From contig JAMKCH010056532.1 in NCBI GenBank assembly GCA_023653785.1, positions 1-64,000 on the forward strand: DNA of 64,000 nt, in the 5' to 3' direction. This DNA is from Ophioderma brevispina (taxonomy: Eukaryota > Echinodermata > Ophiuroidea > Amphilepidida > Ophiodermatidae). Positions 32,921-45,660 of the stretch are shown one piece after another. The translations under genes and the position numbers were made by a program. Below the pieces are notes generated by a model, which was not told the origin of the DNA, made no database searches, and saw only the letters and a list, made by a program, of their open reading frames with translations. Numbering within the stretch: the first letter of the stretch is position 1; each line of letters begins with the position of its first letter.

Positions 32921-33441
32921 GAAAAATTACGGGATGAAATATTGACGTTTTAATATTTAGAAAATAGGAACTATTATAGGCCTAAGCTATAGGATATGCT
33001 GCAAACTACGAGGAATAAAAAATAAGATTACGGGATGTTGTGACCGGGGGGGGGTCATAAACTACAGGATGGCGAGAACTTTATATGGGAGTTATGAGAA
33101 AAATATGGGGAAATTACGGGAACTACGGGTTACCCCACGGGGAGTACTTTTGAGGAAAAAGTACTCGGAAACTTATACGGGATTAAATATTGAAGTTTTA
33201 TTATTAAAAACAAATACGAGAAAAAATAAAATATATGTACGGGAATTTGAGTTATTAAAAGTGTTAAAAATACAAATACACAATGTGCAACTCGGCGTAG
33301 TTGTAAATTTCAGGGTTAAGGGTTTGGTTGTGGTGGTCTCGCAAATAGTGTGTCACTTCTTCAGTGATCGCTTCCATTTCAGTGATCGCTCCCGTTCACT
33401 CATCTAGCGGGAGCCCGCGCGAAGCGCGGGCCTCCCGCTAG
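32921..33441 (+). mobile_element. inverted copy of the Helitron-like element
   Basis: This is an inverted partner of 31224-31780. The CCCGTAT section appears in reverse at about 33020-33260. The subterminal AGTGATCGCT motif occurs twice, and the end is a strong hairpin (33406-33439, arms AGCGGGAGCCCGCGC and GCGCGGGCCTCCCGCT, GAA loop). CTAG follows at 33438-33441 with T next. The hairpin-CTAG-T order is the expected Helitron 3' terminus on the plus strand. Confidence 0.65.
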
Positions 33442-35993
33442 TGACAATAAAATGTTCCATTTCTCTGGTTGATTTGATTTCACCGCTAATTCCAACATTA
33501 TGAAAGAGGCTGTACTTCTGAAGAATGAGGCCTATTGTTCTTTTAAGTTGGTATTTTTTTATTCTTGAAAAAAAGAACCCTTACGAGAAAGATTCTAAAA
33601 ATAATTTAATAGGCTTCTTGCTTGTAATTAAGAAGGGAATACAAGTAAACGACTTAACCCAAAATGAAGAGTGACATAAGTCATCATGAACAAACCCAAA
33701 ATAAGTACGTATTTTGGGGGAAAAATATTATCATATTTGGATTCCTTGAGTCATTTCCTTCTCAAATATGTATACTGTTATATATGTTGGAACAACAATT
33801 AAGAAGATACGGCAAAAACAGTTCCTGTGAATTCCTGACATTCACACCCACCTTTAAGGGGATTGGGTCACGTTAGCTGCGCGAACTAGTCCCAAAGCGA
33901 TATTTCTGCCAAAATCGTGACTTGGCGTTCCTGCTGTCCGCTCGCGTAAAAACCACCCTTGCGTACATGTGCGATCTTCCGAAGATAGCAAGCACGCTTT
34001 GGGGGCCCTTTTACCTGTTTTCCAATGAGTACTTGTAGTAGGCCTATGGGCTGTTCACAGAATTTAAAATAAATGCATTAATTGACACAAACTTGAGTCA
34101 GATTTTAGTATGATTATAAAGAATATATTGCTACTTATAAAACGGACGGGCCATCAAGTAACGAAATATCCTTCGTTTTCTGAAATAAGCAAGCCTTCTC
34201 TCCTGATTTTTTCAACACACTGTTCAATTTCGTATGGAAGTGGTTTTCTTTATAATTTTTTAGTCATGACATGGGTCAGGACTCAGAACTGTCTAATGAA
34301 TACTCTCAGATTGACAATGACAAGAGTAAATTTTGTTTTTTCCCCAACATTTCAAACCGATTAGGTCTATATAGAGTGTTGATGCATAAACATACTGATT
34401 AATATGATTCTTTTATATAGTTTTACGTTGAAGGAAATATCACTTGTCAATTTACCGAATTTCGTTAAATGAAGATCCTTATTATTTTGTTGGCCTCGTG
34501 TAAAATCCAGAAATATCCGGAAAAATAACATTTTTTATGTACACTTTCATGTAGATATGACATTTTTCAGTATTCAAACACAACTTATGGCTTTTTATGG
34601 AAAACGCTAATTTACTAAAAAGAAGGAGAATAAAGTAACTTACTGTCAGGAAATGACCGTACCCCCTCCCCCCTAGGACCGTACAAATAAAAAAGGAATT
34701 TGATTATCTTCTTCCGTGAAGATTTTACTCATTACTTGAACTGTTCATATCATTTCAAAAAACTTGAAAAAGTGATGCATTCGTTAATCACCTATGTCAA
34801 CTTAACTAGGGCTTTATTTTTACATTAGGCTGTGATTTCTCTCTCAAGCCAAAACCACAGAATTTTTTTGGCCCAGCGCCATTGCAGCTGCATAGTGGCC
34901 GACAACTGCATAAAAAGACGACGTCGCGAAGTTCAGTTTTTTTTTAGTTCCCAATGACACTTTTATTTAAGATTCGTAAAAGGAACGAATGTTGACACAT
35001 ATTTAGAAAATTGCTAAGAAGTAATAGGTAGGAGGCCTATATTCGTCCAGTTAATACTGGTTTCAGAGTAGGCCTACACTCTTAAAATGCATTTCAAAAT
35101 CACGAAATCTGGACACGCCCTGGCTTTCCCTTTCCAACATTTCCATAAACTTTTTTTCTTCCCTTTTTCTTACCATAGTCCTTTTTATACTTAGATCTCT
35201 CATACATCCAACAACCATATTCACCATTACAAAGAGGGAAAAACAATGCTCATAAGGTTTCAAATCAGTGCGCACAATGTTGCGTGCCTGTTTTTGTTTT
35301 GCGGTGTCAGCTAAAGCGTTTTGCCATGCCTGACACTTGTGGCGTTTTACGCACTCAAGAATGCGTTGGTATTTTAGACTACTACAATGCCGTTATTTTC
35401 GAAAATAACAGAACATAGTTCCGGTGACGCCCTACTTTTTTCTTCCAGTAATCGACAGATCTTGTTTGTGCGCAACTTTTGTAATTAAAATTTTGGACAA
35501 AAGTTATCGAACCGTTTTTTTTATATTCAAAAATGTCCATGAAAACTGATTTTTCCATAACTTGTGTACACATTTTGAAAAAATAGGTGTTTATAATAGA
35601 ATTATTTCTCAAAACAGTTCGGTGACACCCATATTTTTTATATTCTGATATTTGACGTACTTCGATGAAAGTTCATTTATAACTAACTCTTAACAAAATC
35701 GAGCGAACGGGATCTACGTGACCCCCCCATCACCTTAAACGAAATAGCATACTGCTATGTCCCGTATCTCGTACATTGACGTATTCTTGCTTAAATCCAT
35801 GGAATGGGAGGAAAAAGGAGGGTGCTTACAAAATTGGTCATATCTGGGCTTAGTTTTAATCTTTTTCTTCATTTTTCACATTGGAGTATATTATTTGCTT
35901 TATTAAAACAAGACCCACAAATCTATTTCAGTGACTTTATCAAGGTCAGGTCATCTGCAACTTTGCCCAATTTTTTTTGATTCACAAATACCA
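33442..35993. other. no recognised feature
   Basis: AT-rich with several TAGGCCTAT motifs (about 34040, 35030 and 35065). Frames up to 84 codons show no motif. I see no gene or paired repeat. Confidence 0.4.
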
Positions 35994-37106
35994 AGTGTGA
36001 TGTGCAAAAAAAATCCTACATTCAGAATAAAAAATAATTAAAATCGTTAAGAATTTGTTTTTTGCCTCAATGTTTGCTATGGTTATAACAGAATGAGAAA
36101 CAGGCTTTTCAAAAACCGTTTATTTGGTGTCATGTGGACTTTGGAGAAAGAAGTTGCGCCTATTTTGCTGAGAGACTTCCAAATCCTGTTTGGCCGATTT
36201 GGAGCCAAACAAACATGCATCGGCTTACATTAAAGTTAAACATGGTCTTCAGCAGTGAGTTGAGTACAAACATTTAACACCAAATTATTATTGAACAAAT
36301 GGAAGGTGGGAGAGTGAATTGAGGATTATAAAAATAATAAGTTGTTTATATTGTGTCAAAAAAACATGCTAAGTAAAAAAATGTTCAATTTCCTAAATAA
36401 AAATTCAAGATAGCTTACTTGTTGTCAGCAAGATTCCAGGTTTTAAAACCTACAACGAAACTGGGAGCAAAAGTGAAACCATTCAAGTTTTGTTATTCCG
36501 CTTGAAAACAGCAGTGCGATAATGAATTTAAAGGTTTAATTCGATTTTCTTTACAGAAAACTTCAGCTTTAGTTCTTCTTGCAATTATGGACGCTGAGTC
36601 TACTGTATTTGTGCAAACTAATTACCTTAGAGATGTAAAACAAACTCTATGAGCATGTCATGAAACCGAGACATTGATATGGAGTGTTTTCAATACTATA
36701 GTAACGGACTCTTTATGATTGAACAATGGTAGTTTAAATTTTTTGAAGATATTTTACTTATAATTCTGTTACACAATAGACCATATCAAACTGATATGTT
36801 TTTGTCGAGAAGAATCGATACAATCTGAAATTGCATGTGTGAATTGTCTTTGCTATAATGTGTTATGATACACGTCGGTGTCAGTCTCTCCGCATTGTAT
36901 GGCTAAAATCGGCCAAACTGAATTTGTAGGTCTCTCCGCAAAATTGACATAGTTTCTGAACCCAAAGCCCGAAAGACACCAAATAAAAATCTTCTGATAG
37001 CCTGTTTATCTCTGTAAACAACCAAAGCAAACATTGAAGCAAAAATAATGTTTAACCTTTGAAGAAAAAATCTTTCCTGAATGTAGGGTTTTTATTGACT
37101 CACACT
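35994..37106. mobile_element. 1.1-kb inverted-repeat element with long arms
   Basis: The left arm (35994 to about 36210) and right arm (about 36870-37106) are imperfect inverted repeats of more than 200 bp. Shared blocks include AGTGTGA at the tips, CCTACATTCAG, TCAATGTTTGCT-TGGTT, TTTATTTGGTGTC, a CTTTGG-G stretch, GAGAGAC and TTTGGCCGATTT. The loop of about 650 bp is AT-rich without a transposase frame. No clear target duplication was seen. Confidence 0.75.
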
Positions 37107-38465
37107 GTAGTATGCATAAACACACAGCGCCGATCGTAGATAGACACTTCCGGGTTTTTGTGTTTGCCCATTTTTCGATCCCATCATGCTTTGCAGTGGA
37201 GCGCCATCTGTTGATATTTACCGATACCTAAAATGGCTGGAATTCCCACCCCATATTAGACATTAAATTCTGGAATTCCAGCTTTCAAAAGTGACAAAAA
37301 GTCTGGAATTCCGGCGCATATAAGGGGGGAGGGGCATTTTTTTCTGGAATAGCCCATTCTGAACATTATTCTTACCTCGCCATAGCAAATTCGCCAAATA
37401 ACAATTGGTGCACAGCATCCCCGTAAGTAGAGTTATAATACATGTCATCCTCCACTTCCTGCAGTAAAAAGAAAAAATTACCAGAAATTACCAGATATTT
37501 TCGAGTACCGTGGGAAACAAACTTGCGATCTTGATGGTAGAAGCAACAGCATTTTTTTTTATATCCTGGGAATGAAATGGATTTGAGGGCTCAAATTTCA
37601 GGACGACAATGAGAAAAATACGGCCTTTCATTAATATCAAATTCGATACTACTTCCGGGTAAATCAGTGGGGTCCAAAGTGGATCGGAACACTCAACTTT
37701 TAGTATCCCCATAAGAAAGTTTAACAAAATAAAGCACATGATACAGAGTATCTGTGCTAGGGTTGTTCGCAATGCAAACCTAACTAGAGACATTTGTGCT
37801 CAAAGAGCATGGACCTTAGTCGTGAAATTTTTGCACATTTGGTAATTTGACCTATGACCCTTAACCATTGGTCACATAACAGGGTCACTGTAGACTTTAT
37901 TTCATATTTTATTAATCCTTACAAGATGGCAAGGTATTTTTGCAATATGGGCTATTTTGATATTTGGCATATTTTGACCCAACTAATACTGTGATTTTGT
38001 AAAAAGTGCAAAAGATTTTACAGGAGAAAAAGAAAGGGAGGGAGTAAGACAGCTTAAGCCTAACAACAAAATGATATAAAAAATAAATGTAAGTACATAA
38101 ATGAATGAATAAATAAGTAAAATAAAAATACAAACCCTGAAAAAATAAAAATAAAAACAAGTCTAAAAAAAAGTGTCGAGTTAAATAGAATTTTTTTTTA
38201 TAAAGCTGAGTTAGCTTATGATTTTTCCTAATAATGTATTAGGAGCGAATCTTTGCCTTCAAAAAAAGCAAAAAGAGCACAAAAGTTTGGAATTTGATTC
38301 TGAAATTTGCATCTGTAAATAAAAAATTTTGTACACAAAAAAAAAAGAAATTGATACAAAGTGCGTGGGGACTATCCTGATCGAGCCCGAACATATGTTC
38401 AAAAAGAGAAACATCAAGAGCCGTACCTGCTTTCTGATTAATGAAATTAATCATATTATCCTACA
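37107..38465. other. no recognised feature
   Basis: Contains a short GGAATTCC-rich stretch at 37240-37310 and A-rich runs at 38040-38200. No gene or paired repeat was recognised. Confidence 0.4.
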
Positions 38466-39410
38466 CAGGTTGGACAACTGGGCACTCACAAAGGAAATAG
38501 TGTGGGTTGGTGTGTATTCCCTTAGGATTTTCATGCTAAAATTGATTTTGTTGCTGTTTGGGTTTTAATAGGACCTAACTGTCAGAAAATGATGGGGTGC
38601 AAATTTTCGGGCTGATGCCCCCTTCTTCAAGGGGGGAAATGTTAGTACAGGGAAAAATTTAGAATCGAGTCAAATTGTGTTTTAATGTACACTAACGTGT
38701 TCGTCTCCTCATAAGGGTTACAAAAATATATATATTTACCTAGGTTCCAACCTTTAGTTAAAACGGTATAGCCCGGTAATGGTTCAAGGTCACCCTGGGG
38801 GTAAATGTTCCGATGTTGTTGAAAGTGGTGTCAAATGATTCCTTGTCTCATACTGAAACAGAAAATGCATTTTAATTAATTTTTGATATTACCATTGCGA
38901 CATCCAGGGAAGTTCTGGTGACCCCCATAGACCATGTAGACCCTTACGACATTTTGCTATGTAATTAGCCAATCAAATGTCACACACTGTAAAATAATAC
39001 ATTTTTGGATCCTGTGAGACAATACAAACAACTTATCACCAGTTTCAACAAAATTTGAGCATTGGGTAAATTTTACCACAGGATGACCTTGAACCATTAT
39101 GGGGCTATCAAGCTTTAACTAAAGGTCGGAACCTAGGCAAATATATACTTTTTCTAATCCTTATAATTAGACGAACATGTTAATGTACATTAAAACACAA
39201 TTTGACTCGATTTTAAAATTTTCCCTGTAGTAACATTTCCCCCCTTGAGGAAGGGGGCAGCGGTCGGAAAATTTGCACCCCATCATTTTCTGACTGTCTG
39301 GTCGCTATTGAATGAAAAACAGCAAGAAAATCAACTTTAGCACCAAAATCCTACGGGAACTGTTTCATTGACATACCAACCCACACTAAAATGGACTATA
39401 GTTTCAGAAA
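38466..39410. mobile_element. fold-back element, arms about 400 bp
   Basis: 38466-38870 is inverted against 39020-39410. Matching blocks, outside to inside, are AGTGTGGGTTGGT, TAGGATTTT-TGCTAAA-TTGATTTT-TTGCTGTTT, CAGAAAATGATGGGGTGCAA, CCCC-TTC-CAAGGGGGGAAATGTTA, TCGAGTCAAATTGTGTTTTA, AACCTTTAGTTAAA and ATGGTTCAAGGTCA. The loop is about 150 bp. There is no coding content. Confidence 0.85.
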
Positions 39411-39868
39411 ATTGGTGACAGAAAGCACACAGAGGGGAATCAACCTGTTCATTTTATTTCAAAGTCTTCCATCATACCATTGACACAAATAACTGTTTAT
39501 ATAAAATTATCTAAGCTGGGTTTCAATGGTACTTTTGAAATTTCTGTTGTGAATTCCAACCCAGTCCGGATTCTCTTCCTAATCAAAAAACTATACCATT
39601 TCTCTTCAGCAGCAACAGCAGTATTTTTTTCTCTAACAATTGCATTAACATATCTAGGAATCTTCTTCAATTGAACTAAATTGTTAACCATTATTTCAAA
39701 AGGGATAGCTTTAGCAAGGAAATTTTTTTTCTCAGGTCGTAAATAGAAATCTATATTATTAAAGCAGAACCTGCACACCGGTGATCGATTTCACATGCAT
39801 ATGTATGGCCCGTGTGGCCAATCGGTGGTGATTGAAGCGGTCACAACCTCGGGGTGATCGAAGCTGAT

Positions 39869-39890
39869 CAATTAATGAGCTCATTAATTG
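39869..39890. repeat. perfect 22-bp palindrome
   Basis: The half-site CAATTAATGAG is followed directly by its complement CTCATTAATTG, with a central GAGCTC. It lies in a GTGATCGA/TGATCGA-rich stretch (39778-39870). Confidence 0.9.
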
Positions 39891-40007
39891 CCAGTATACA
39901 TGCATAATATATGAGCGCGTGACCAAATCAGACCAATGAATGATCTGTTCTCAGGGTCGCGATAGTTCGATACGTGAACAATTCATCAAGCAAGCAAAAT
40001 CGCCGAT

Positions 40008-40034
40008 ACTCATGCATAGTCGTTATGCATGAGT
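40008..40034. repeat. short stem-loop
   Basis: ACTCATGCATA and TATGCATGAGT are perfect 11-bp arms separated by GTCGT. Confidence 0.85.
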
Positions 40035-43000
40035 GAGATACCTTGGAATGTCGAGTGGACCAATAAAATGCAAGTATTTGCGTATGGCCTCGCTAGAATT
40101 GCCCAGTATAGCATGAATATGTATGCACTCACGTTCCTGATACATGTGAAATCATGTGTTTATCAGCTAATGTTCTCTGGTGCCCCATATCTTTAGTACT
40201 TACAACCGTCGGGTTTTAACTACCGTATCTGCAAAGCGCTACCATGATGGGTACAGTCTAAGCCTACAGGGTGGTATACACTAATTAACTACAGCAAACA
40301 TTACAGTGCAAACACTTCAAGAACTTGTGACAGGTCCGTTGTTACGCAAATTCCATTTCTTTGTGTCAATGTGACATAAAAAGTCCTGGAAAAAATAACA
40401 CACAAACAAAGTACCGGTAATAGAAGCCCATGCATAATGTATTGTGTAAAAAGGGCCGAGCTTTATTTGGTCATATCAGAGAAGATGGTCATATTTACTC
40501 AAAATATCTTGGAATTGCAAAATAAAATACAATATATAAACACAACAGAGTAGCAAAGAGAAAAATCACCTCATGTTGTAAGTGCGAGGTTGTAAGTATC
40601 AATTGCTAATTTTAGACATTATGTTTTTGATTTTTGCAACATGAATGTGAAATTGTGTTTACGAGCCTTATAATATTTGTTTTGAATTTGTTGTGAATAA
40701 ACTGCCTGATCGAATCATTTGATATCATTAAATATCTTCAATTTTGTAGGCCTGTTGCCAAAATCAAGTTGAAATTCTTAGTCGATGTTTGAATTTTAAT
40801 TTTGTCAGTTTCAATGGCCATGCATCGGTATATTCAGTGGCGGCGCCAGGATGCTTTTTCGGAGGGGGTGGAGGAAACGGGGTAGGAAAGGAAATTGAGA
40901 AATGGGCAAAAAGTGATTGTTTTTCGGAAAAACATCAAAACTTGGAGATTTGTAACCAATTGCTGGTGCAAGTCGCCAGGTTTTGCAAAAATTGGCGATT
41001 TAGCGGGGGGAAGGTGGATTTATTTGGCATCCCCGTGTTGTGTTGTGTAACAATTAGCATCTATATAAATACCCAGTTAACTATGTATATGGATTCGATG
41101 TCGTTAAAGGCTGACGATACATATACGGTTAATTTTCAGTCCAACTGTGCGCAAAACGGTTTACGCCAAACAAAGCCACACCCATGAAGATCCGAACGTA
41201 ACGACACGGAAACATGCGATCAACTATGACAAATCAGTTGTTGGAAAGGAAATCTGATCAACATGTGGTCCATTATGGGGAAAAGGCCAGGTCTGTCAAT
41301 AAGTCGGGGTAAAACGTCTATTGTGTTGCATGAGCACTGTATCTCGTGTGCATTTGGTACGTTCGTGCTGGACCTCGTGAGTCGATAGGCGTGGTAGGAC
41401 CCCAAATACATGAGAATGGGACTTAATTTGAATAAATAACGTTCTTGCAGTCTAGGATTTTTGAAATGGCGCGACAATTGAATTTCACAATGCATTTTTC
41501 TCCAACTTTTCTACGAACTAGAAAGTTCGCAGAACAACTTGATTAAATGATGTCTTGCTTGCAATATAAAATAAATTAATGTAATTTTCCTTGAAAATGG
41601 CAAATGTCAAAAACACAGTTATTTTTAAAGTATTAGAATGAGACATGTTATCCTTGAAGATGTGCGTGGCATCGGTAGCTGAAATCTACTAAGTTAATCC
41701 TACCAATTTGTGTATTTGCGCTTCCATATGTCAAAAGAGTTGTTTATCATGCTTTCTTGCATACATAGGTAGATCTTTCAACATAGGCCTATGTTGTGAC
41801 TTTCATACAAAATCGTGTTTTTGTTTCGTGCTCGATTAGTATTACTAAGGAAAGAAACCCTGTAAATGCCTCTTTGTCTAATGCTTGTCAGGAACGCAAA
41901 GAATTTCTGATGTAAGACCTTTCACACAAAGACATGTCTTTATAAGTTAGATCTATTGATTTTGTGTTCTCTATAATCGTTTAAACATGATTTGCGAAAG
42001 ACAATGTAATTAGGACAAAATGTGTCCTTCGGGTGACACATGCCTATGTTTGATTTTTTCTATTCATGAAGATTGATTGTTGAGAAATGTATATATATGC
42101 AAGTTATGTTGCTAAATCCTCAATAGTCCGGTAGTGTATGTCGCTACGGGTCTCAAGTTTCAGGATGTTTTAGGAGTTTCGGGTACCCGGTACTCGCCCG
42201 AAAATCATAACGAGTACCCGGAACGTCATTACCCGTTAGGTCACAGCCCTTAGTTTGTAAATATACACTTACTGTGGCAATAAACATCATTTTTATGTTG
42301 TTACTTTGCTCAAGTTTACAATGGACTATCGTGTGATATATTTTTAAAGTTGTCTTAAAATAAGACAATGCACTTCAATCAAATATATATTTACTATTTT
42401 ATAGGGTATATCCCCGCTTTATCTGTTTAAACTTAATTTATCGAATAATAAACCTTGAGGCCTTCTGCTTTTTTTTTTTTTTTAGGCTTTCACCTTCTTT
42501 GTTCTAGTACTTCAGGGTCGGATCCACCCAGTGGTCAATATTAGGAAGGGGAACATGGCAGATTGGAGCAAAAATGGGTGACTTGGCATGATTTTGATCA
42601 TCATTAGGGGGGGGGGGCACTGCCTTTTCCAATCCGTCTACTCTGGATTGCCGGGTGGTTTATTTCTCTCCAAAGTTCTTTCTAACTTGTATGTATTCCT
42701 TAATCGTATTTGACTTTCCAATAGGGCTCCCATTATCCTATCCGCACCACATATAGTTTACCTCCATTTAATAGCCCTTCCCACGTTCCCATTATATAAA
42801 TTCTACATCTAAAATCTGAAAATAAAGAAAGAGATCCTTATCTTCCAATAGGCCCTATAGCTTATACGGCCTTCCATCCTTTTTACACCCTGTTGTTAAC
42901 CTTTCCATTCCCATTTCTATTCACTCATTTCGTTCTCTATGCATCAATTTAATTTTGTAAATAGGCCTACACTCATGTGCCTTTCTTATTAGAGTATTAG

Positions 43001-44522
43001 CATTCGGTGATTTATTTTTTGACCTCTTGATTTTATTTTAATTATTCCTTGTTACTGCACTGGAGTTATTTACCTCTTATAATATAATTTTTCTTACTAT
43101 TTGTCTTCAGTGGCATTTGCAGCATGGGGACTTTGTGGGCTGGACCCTCATTTTTTTCGAAATGATATAATAAGCCTATATTGGTCTGGAATAGTAGCCA
43201 CTTTTACCCCCCCCCCCCCCCCCCCCCCCCCCGGTCTGGAAGTTCTGGAACATGCACTTGCTTTAATCCTGTTTATACACATATTGACTCTTCATATTTC
43301 ACCGTTCCATAAATGTTTTTCTTTCATTGCTCACCATATTCTTTCTTTATCATATAAACTCTTTCCCCCTCCTTCCAGAACCTTAATGTTCTAGTTATGG
43401 CTGTACCCATACACTCATGTCTCCCCTTCACCCCACCGTTCTTCTTCCCTCCGCATATCCTCCCATTCGCTGCAAAATTAAGTTTTGCCATCCCACATAC
43501 GTGTCCCTCAACCAAATTTCTTGGCTTCACATATTGTACTTTGTTCCTTATTGTATTTTCAAGACCAGTCCTATTCCCACAACATGTTTTTTCCATTTTC
43601 TCCTCAACACATCCCAAACATTCCAACTTCCTTCACCTTCCTTCCACCTCTCCTTTAATCTTCTTACCTCAGCATCATGTATTCCGTTCCCAATTTAATT
43701 TACCCCTGTAGTGATTTCCCCTTCTCAATTATTCATTCTCACCCCTATCTCTCATTCATGCTACCAAGATTCCACCTTTCATTGCTTTATTTGTCGCTAT
43801 CTCCCAAACTAAACCATCATTGAAGTGATGTTTTTTTGCCTTAGAGATATGAGGATTTTATATTCCTCCCATGTAACACCACCTGAAATTAGTATAGTTT
43901 GATAATTAAGGAAATACGCCACTTGTTTGTTTGGGTGGATGGGAGGGAAACTATGTTGAATGTGCAACGTAAGATTTGGGGGCTACAACCTGGGAAGTCC
44001 AAAGCAATTTTTGAGATATGCCATTGTGACAAGCTCCAAAAATCAAATCCATTTCCCCCCCCCCCAAATTTTATCCTAAAACCTCTTTCTTTAACGTCAA
44101 AAACAGTATCAGAATAAGTGAAGAACACAGAAAATGAAATCAGAAAATACATTATATGAAATATCATGTATAACCATTTTGTTTAGTTGATGGCACGCTG
44201 CTTCCAACGTTCCCCGATGTTGCAGAGTAGACACGGCAGTGCTATGTATGCTAATCCCGTACATCCAATGCTTATTCACTGCACATTTTCATAGGTACTT
44301 CTTTTGTCACTGAGCCACTCTGAAATAATGCCATCATCGGCGCTCGAGAATCATCGCGCACGGATGACCTGCTAAGAAAGGCAGATTGTTATTCACAAGG
44401 GTCGTTAAAACTCGTAAAAGAACTATAAAGAGACATCGGAGATTTGTGAATTTTCTTTCTCACATGTTTATAATATTGAAAACATATCTATCAGAATAAT
44501 AAATAATAACAATTGTTTTTAG

Positions 44523-45660
44523 TTAATCGCAAAATCTTCGAAGACTCAGAGCGCACAGTAACATGAAACCCACACAAAAAAACTTTTTATTTTTGTAATT
44601 GTTAATTGAACTTGATGAAAGAGATGAGTTTTTCAACTTTTTTTTTTTAATTAGAGAGCGTAGGGGATAATTGCTAAGGGTTTTTTGAAGTGAATTCCAA
44701 ATCGACGCGGGCGCAAAACGAACGAGCGTTTCACAGCGCTGTCTAAGGCCTAACACAAGGATTGAGCATTTTTTTTCTGTGGAAGATCTTAGAACGCGAA
44801 GGGTTTGATAGATACAAAATGGGTCGACAGGTATGATGGCAGAGTACCTTCAAATTGACGGAATGCCAAAACAGAGCCAATTTATATTGATTCGGAATTC
44901 AGTTCAATCAACGGGCAATCCCAGTTGCCAGCTTGAATGATAATGGGAGTACTTGCTTGTGCTTCTTCTTTCTAAGGATAAGACGAGCGGCACATTTTTG
45001 AACTCTTTGAAGGCGGCTGAGTTGATCAGCAGTGATACCAGTCAAGAGGGAATTGGCAAAAAATGCACGACGCGAAATGATAACATAATTCACGAGGCAT
45101 GAGGTGTCGCTTTTGAGTTAAGTAAGGGCGGATACAGCCAATACGTCTCAGAGATAAGAATAATGTAGCGACAAACATCACTGATATGATCAGACATAGA
45201 TAACGTTTGATCCAGCCTCACACCGAGGTACTTAACTGATTTCTTAAACGAGATTACAGTGATTAGAAGTGGATGTTATCCTCTACCTCTACAAAAACAC
45301 ACTCAATCCACTTGATGAACGCGTGGACCAAGCAGTACCCACGGTCCAGTACTCATTCTTATCTGTGTTGAATCATAGCTTATACTACTTACTGTCCATC
45401 AAGGAAAATAGCAGTCAGTACTTCCTGAATAGACAACTTAATTGACTCAAAGTTCGGAGGAGTGCAACATTGAGACATTTTTGGTGTGTCGTCAGCGTAC
45501 TTGTGAAAAGAGCAATTGTGCTGATTAATAACGTCAGAAATGGGTGAAGAATACAGTTGAACAAAATTGGTCCTATAACGGAGGCCTGTGGTAAAAACCC
45601 ATATAGTAGAGGGCAACGGATCTGAAACCACGACCATGTACGAGACTGATTGAACGCTCA
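44523..45660 (-). pseudogene. CR1/L2-group reverse transcriptase fragment
   Basis: Read on the minus strand, at least four frame segments give the C-terminal half of a non-LTR reverse transcriptase. A PQASVIGPILF-like block (the usual PQGSVLGP) near 45590 is followed after a frameshift by HKYADDT, the palm catalytic motif (YADD at 45488-45499). Next comes NFESIKLSIQ. Near 45215 VKYLGVRLDQTLSMSDHI is the family's thumb-entry block. Near 45040 ADQLSRLQRVQKCAARLIL, and near 44700 a FAPASIWNSLQ block, are typical of the CR1/L2/Daphne group C-terminus. The catalytic Asp pair is intact but the frame is broken repeatedly, so this is a dead 5'-truncated copy. It is on the opposite strand to the endonuclease fragment at 21958 and not part of it. 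Confidence 0.88.

Larger units (their letters stand above)
39411..44522. other. long stretch with no gene recognised
   Basis: No coding region could be supported. Small features are a 22-bp palindrome and a hairpin (listed), a GGGTACCCGG/CGAGTACCCGG inverted motif at 42181-42222, a CAGTGGCGGCGCCAGG motif at 40836 that resembles one end of an hAT-like MITE without a visible partner, a poly-G run at 42606, a 26-base poly-C at 43207-43232 and TAGGCCTA at 41786 and 42962. Confidence 0.4.

Noticed and set aside
40789..41187. 132-codon plus-strand frame beginning in a Gly-rich stretch.
   Set aside because: The Gly run comes from a G-rich hAT-like end motif. No conserved residues or splice support.
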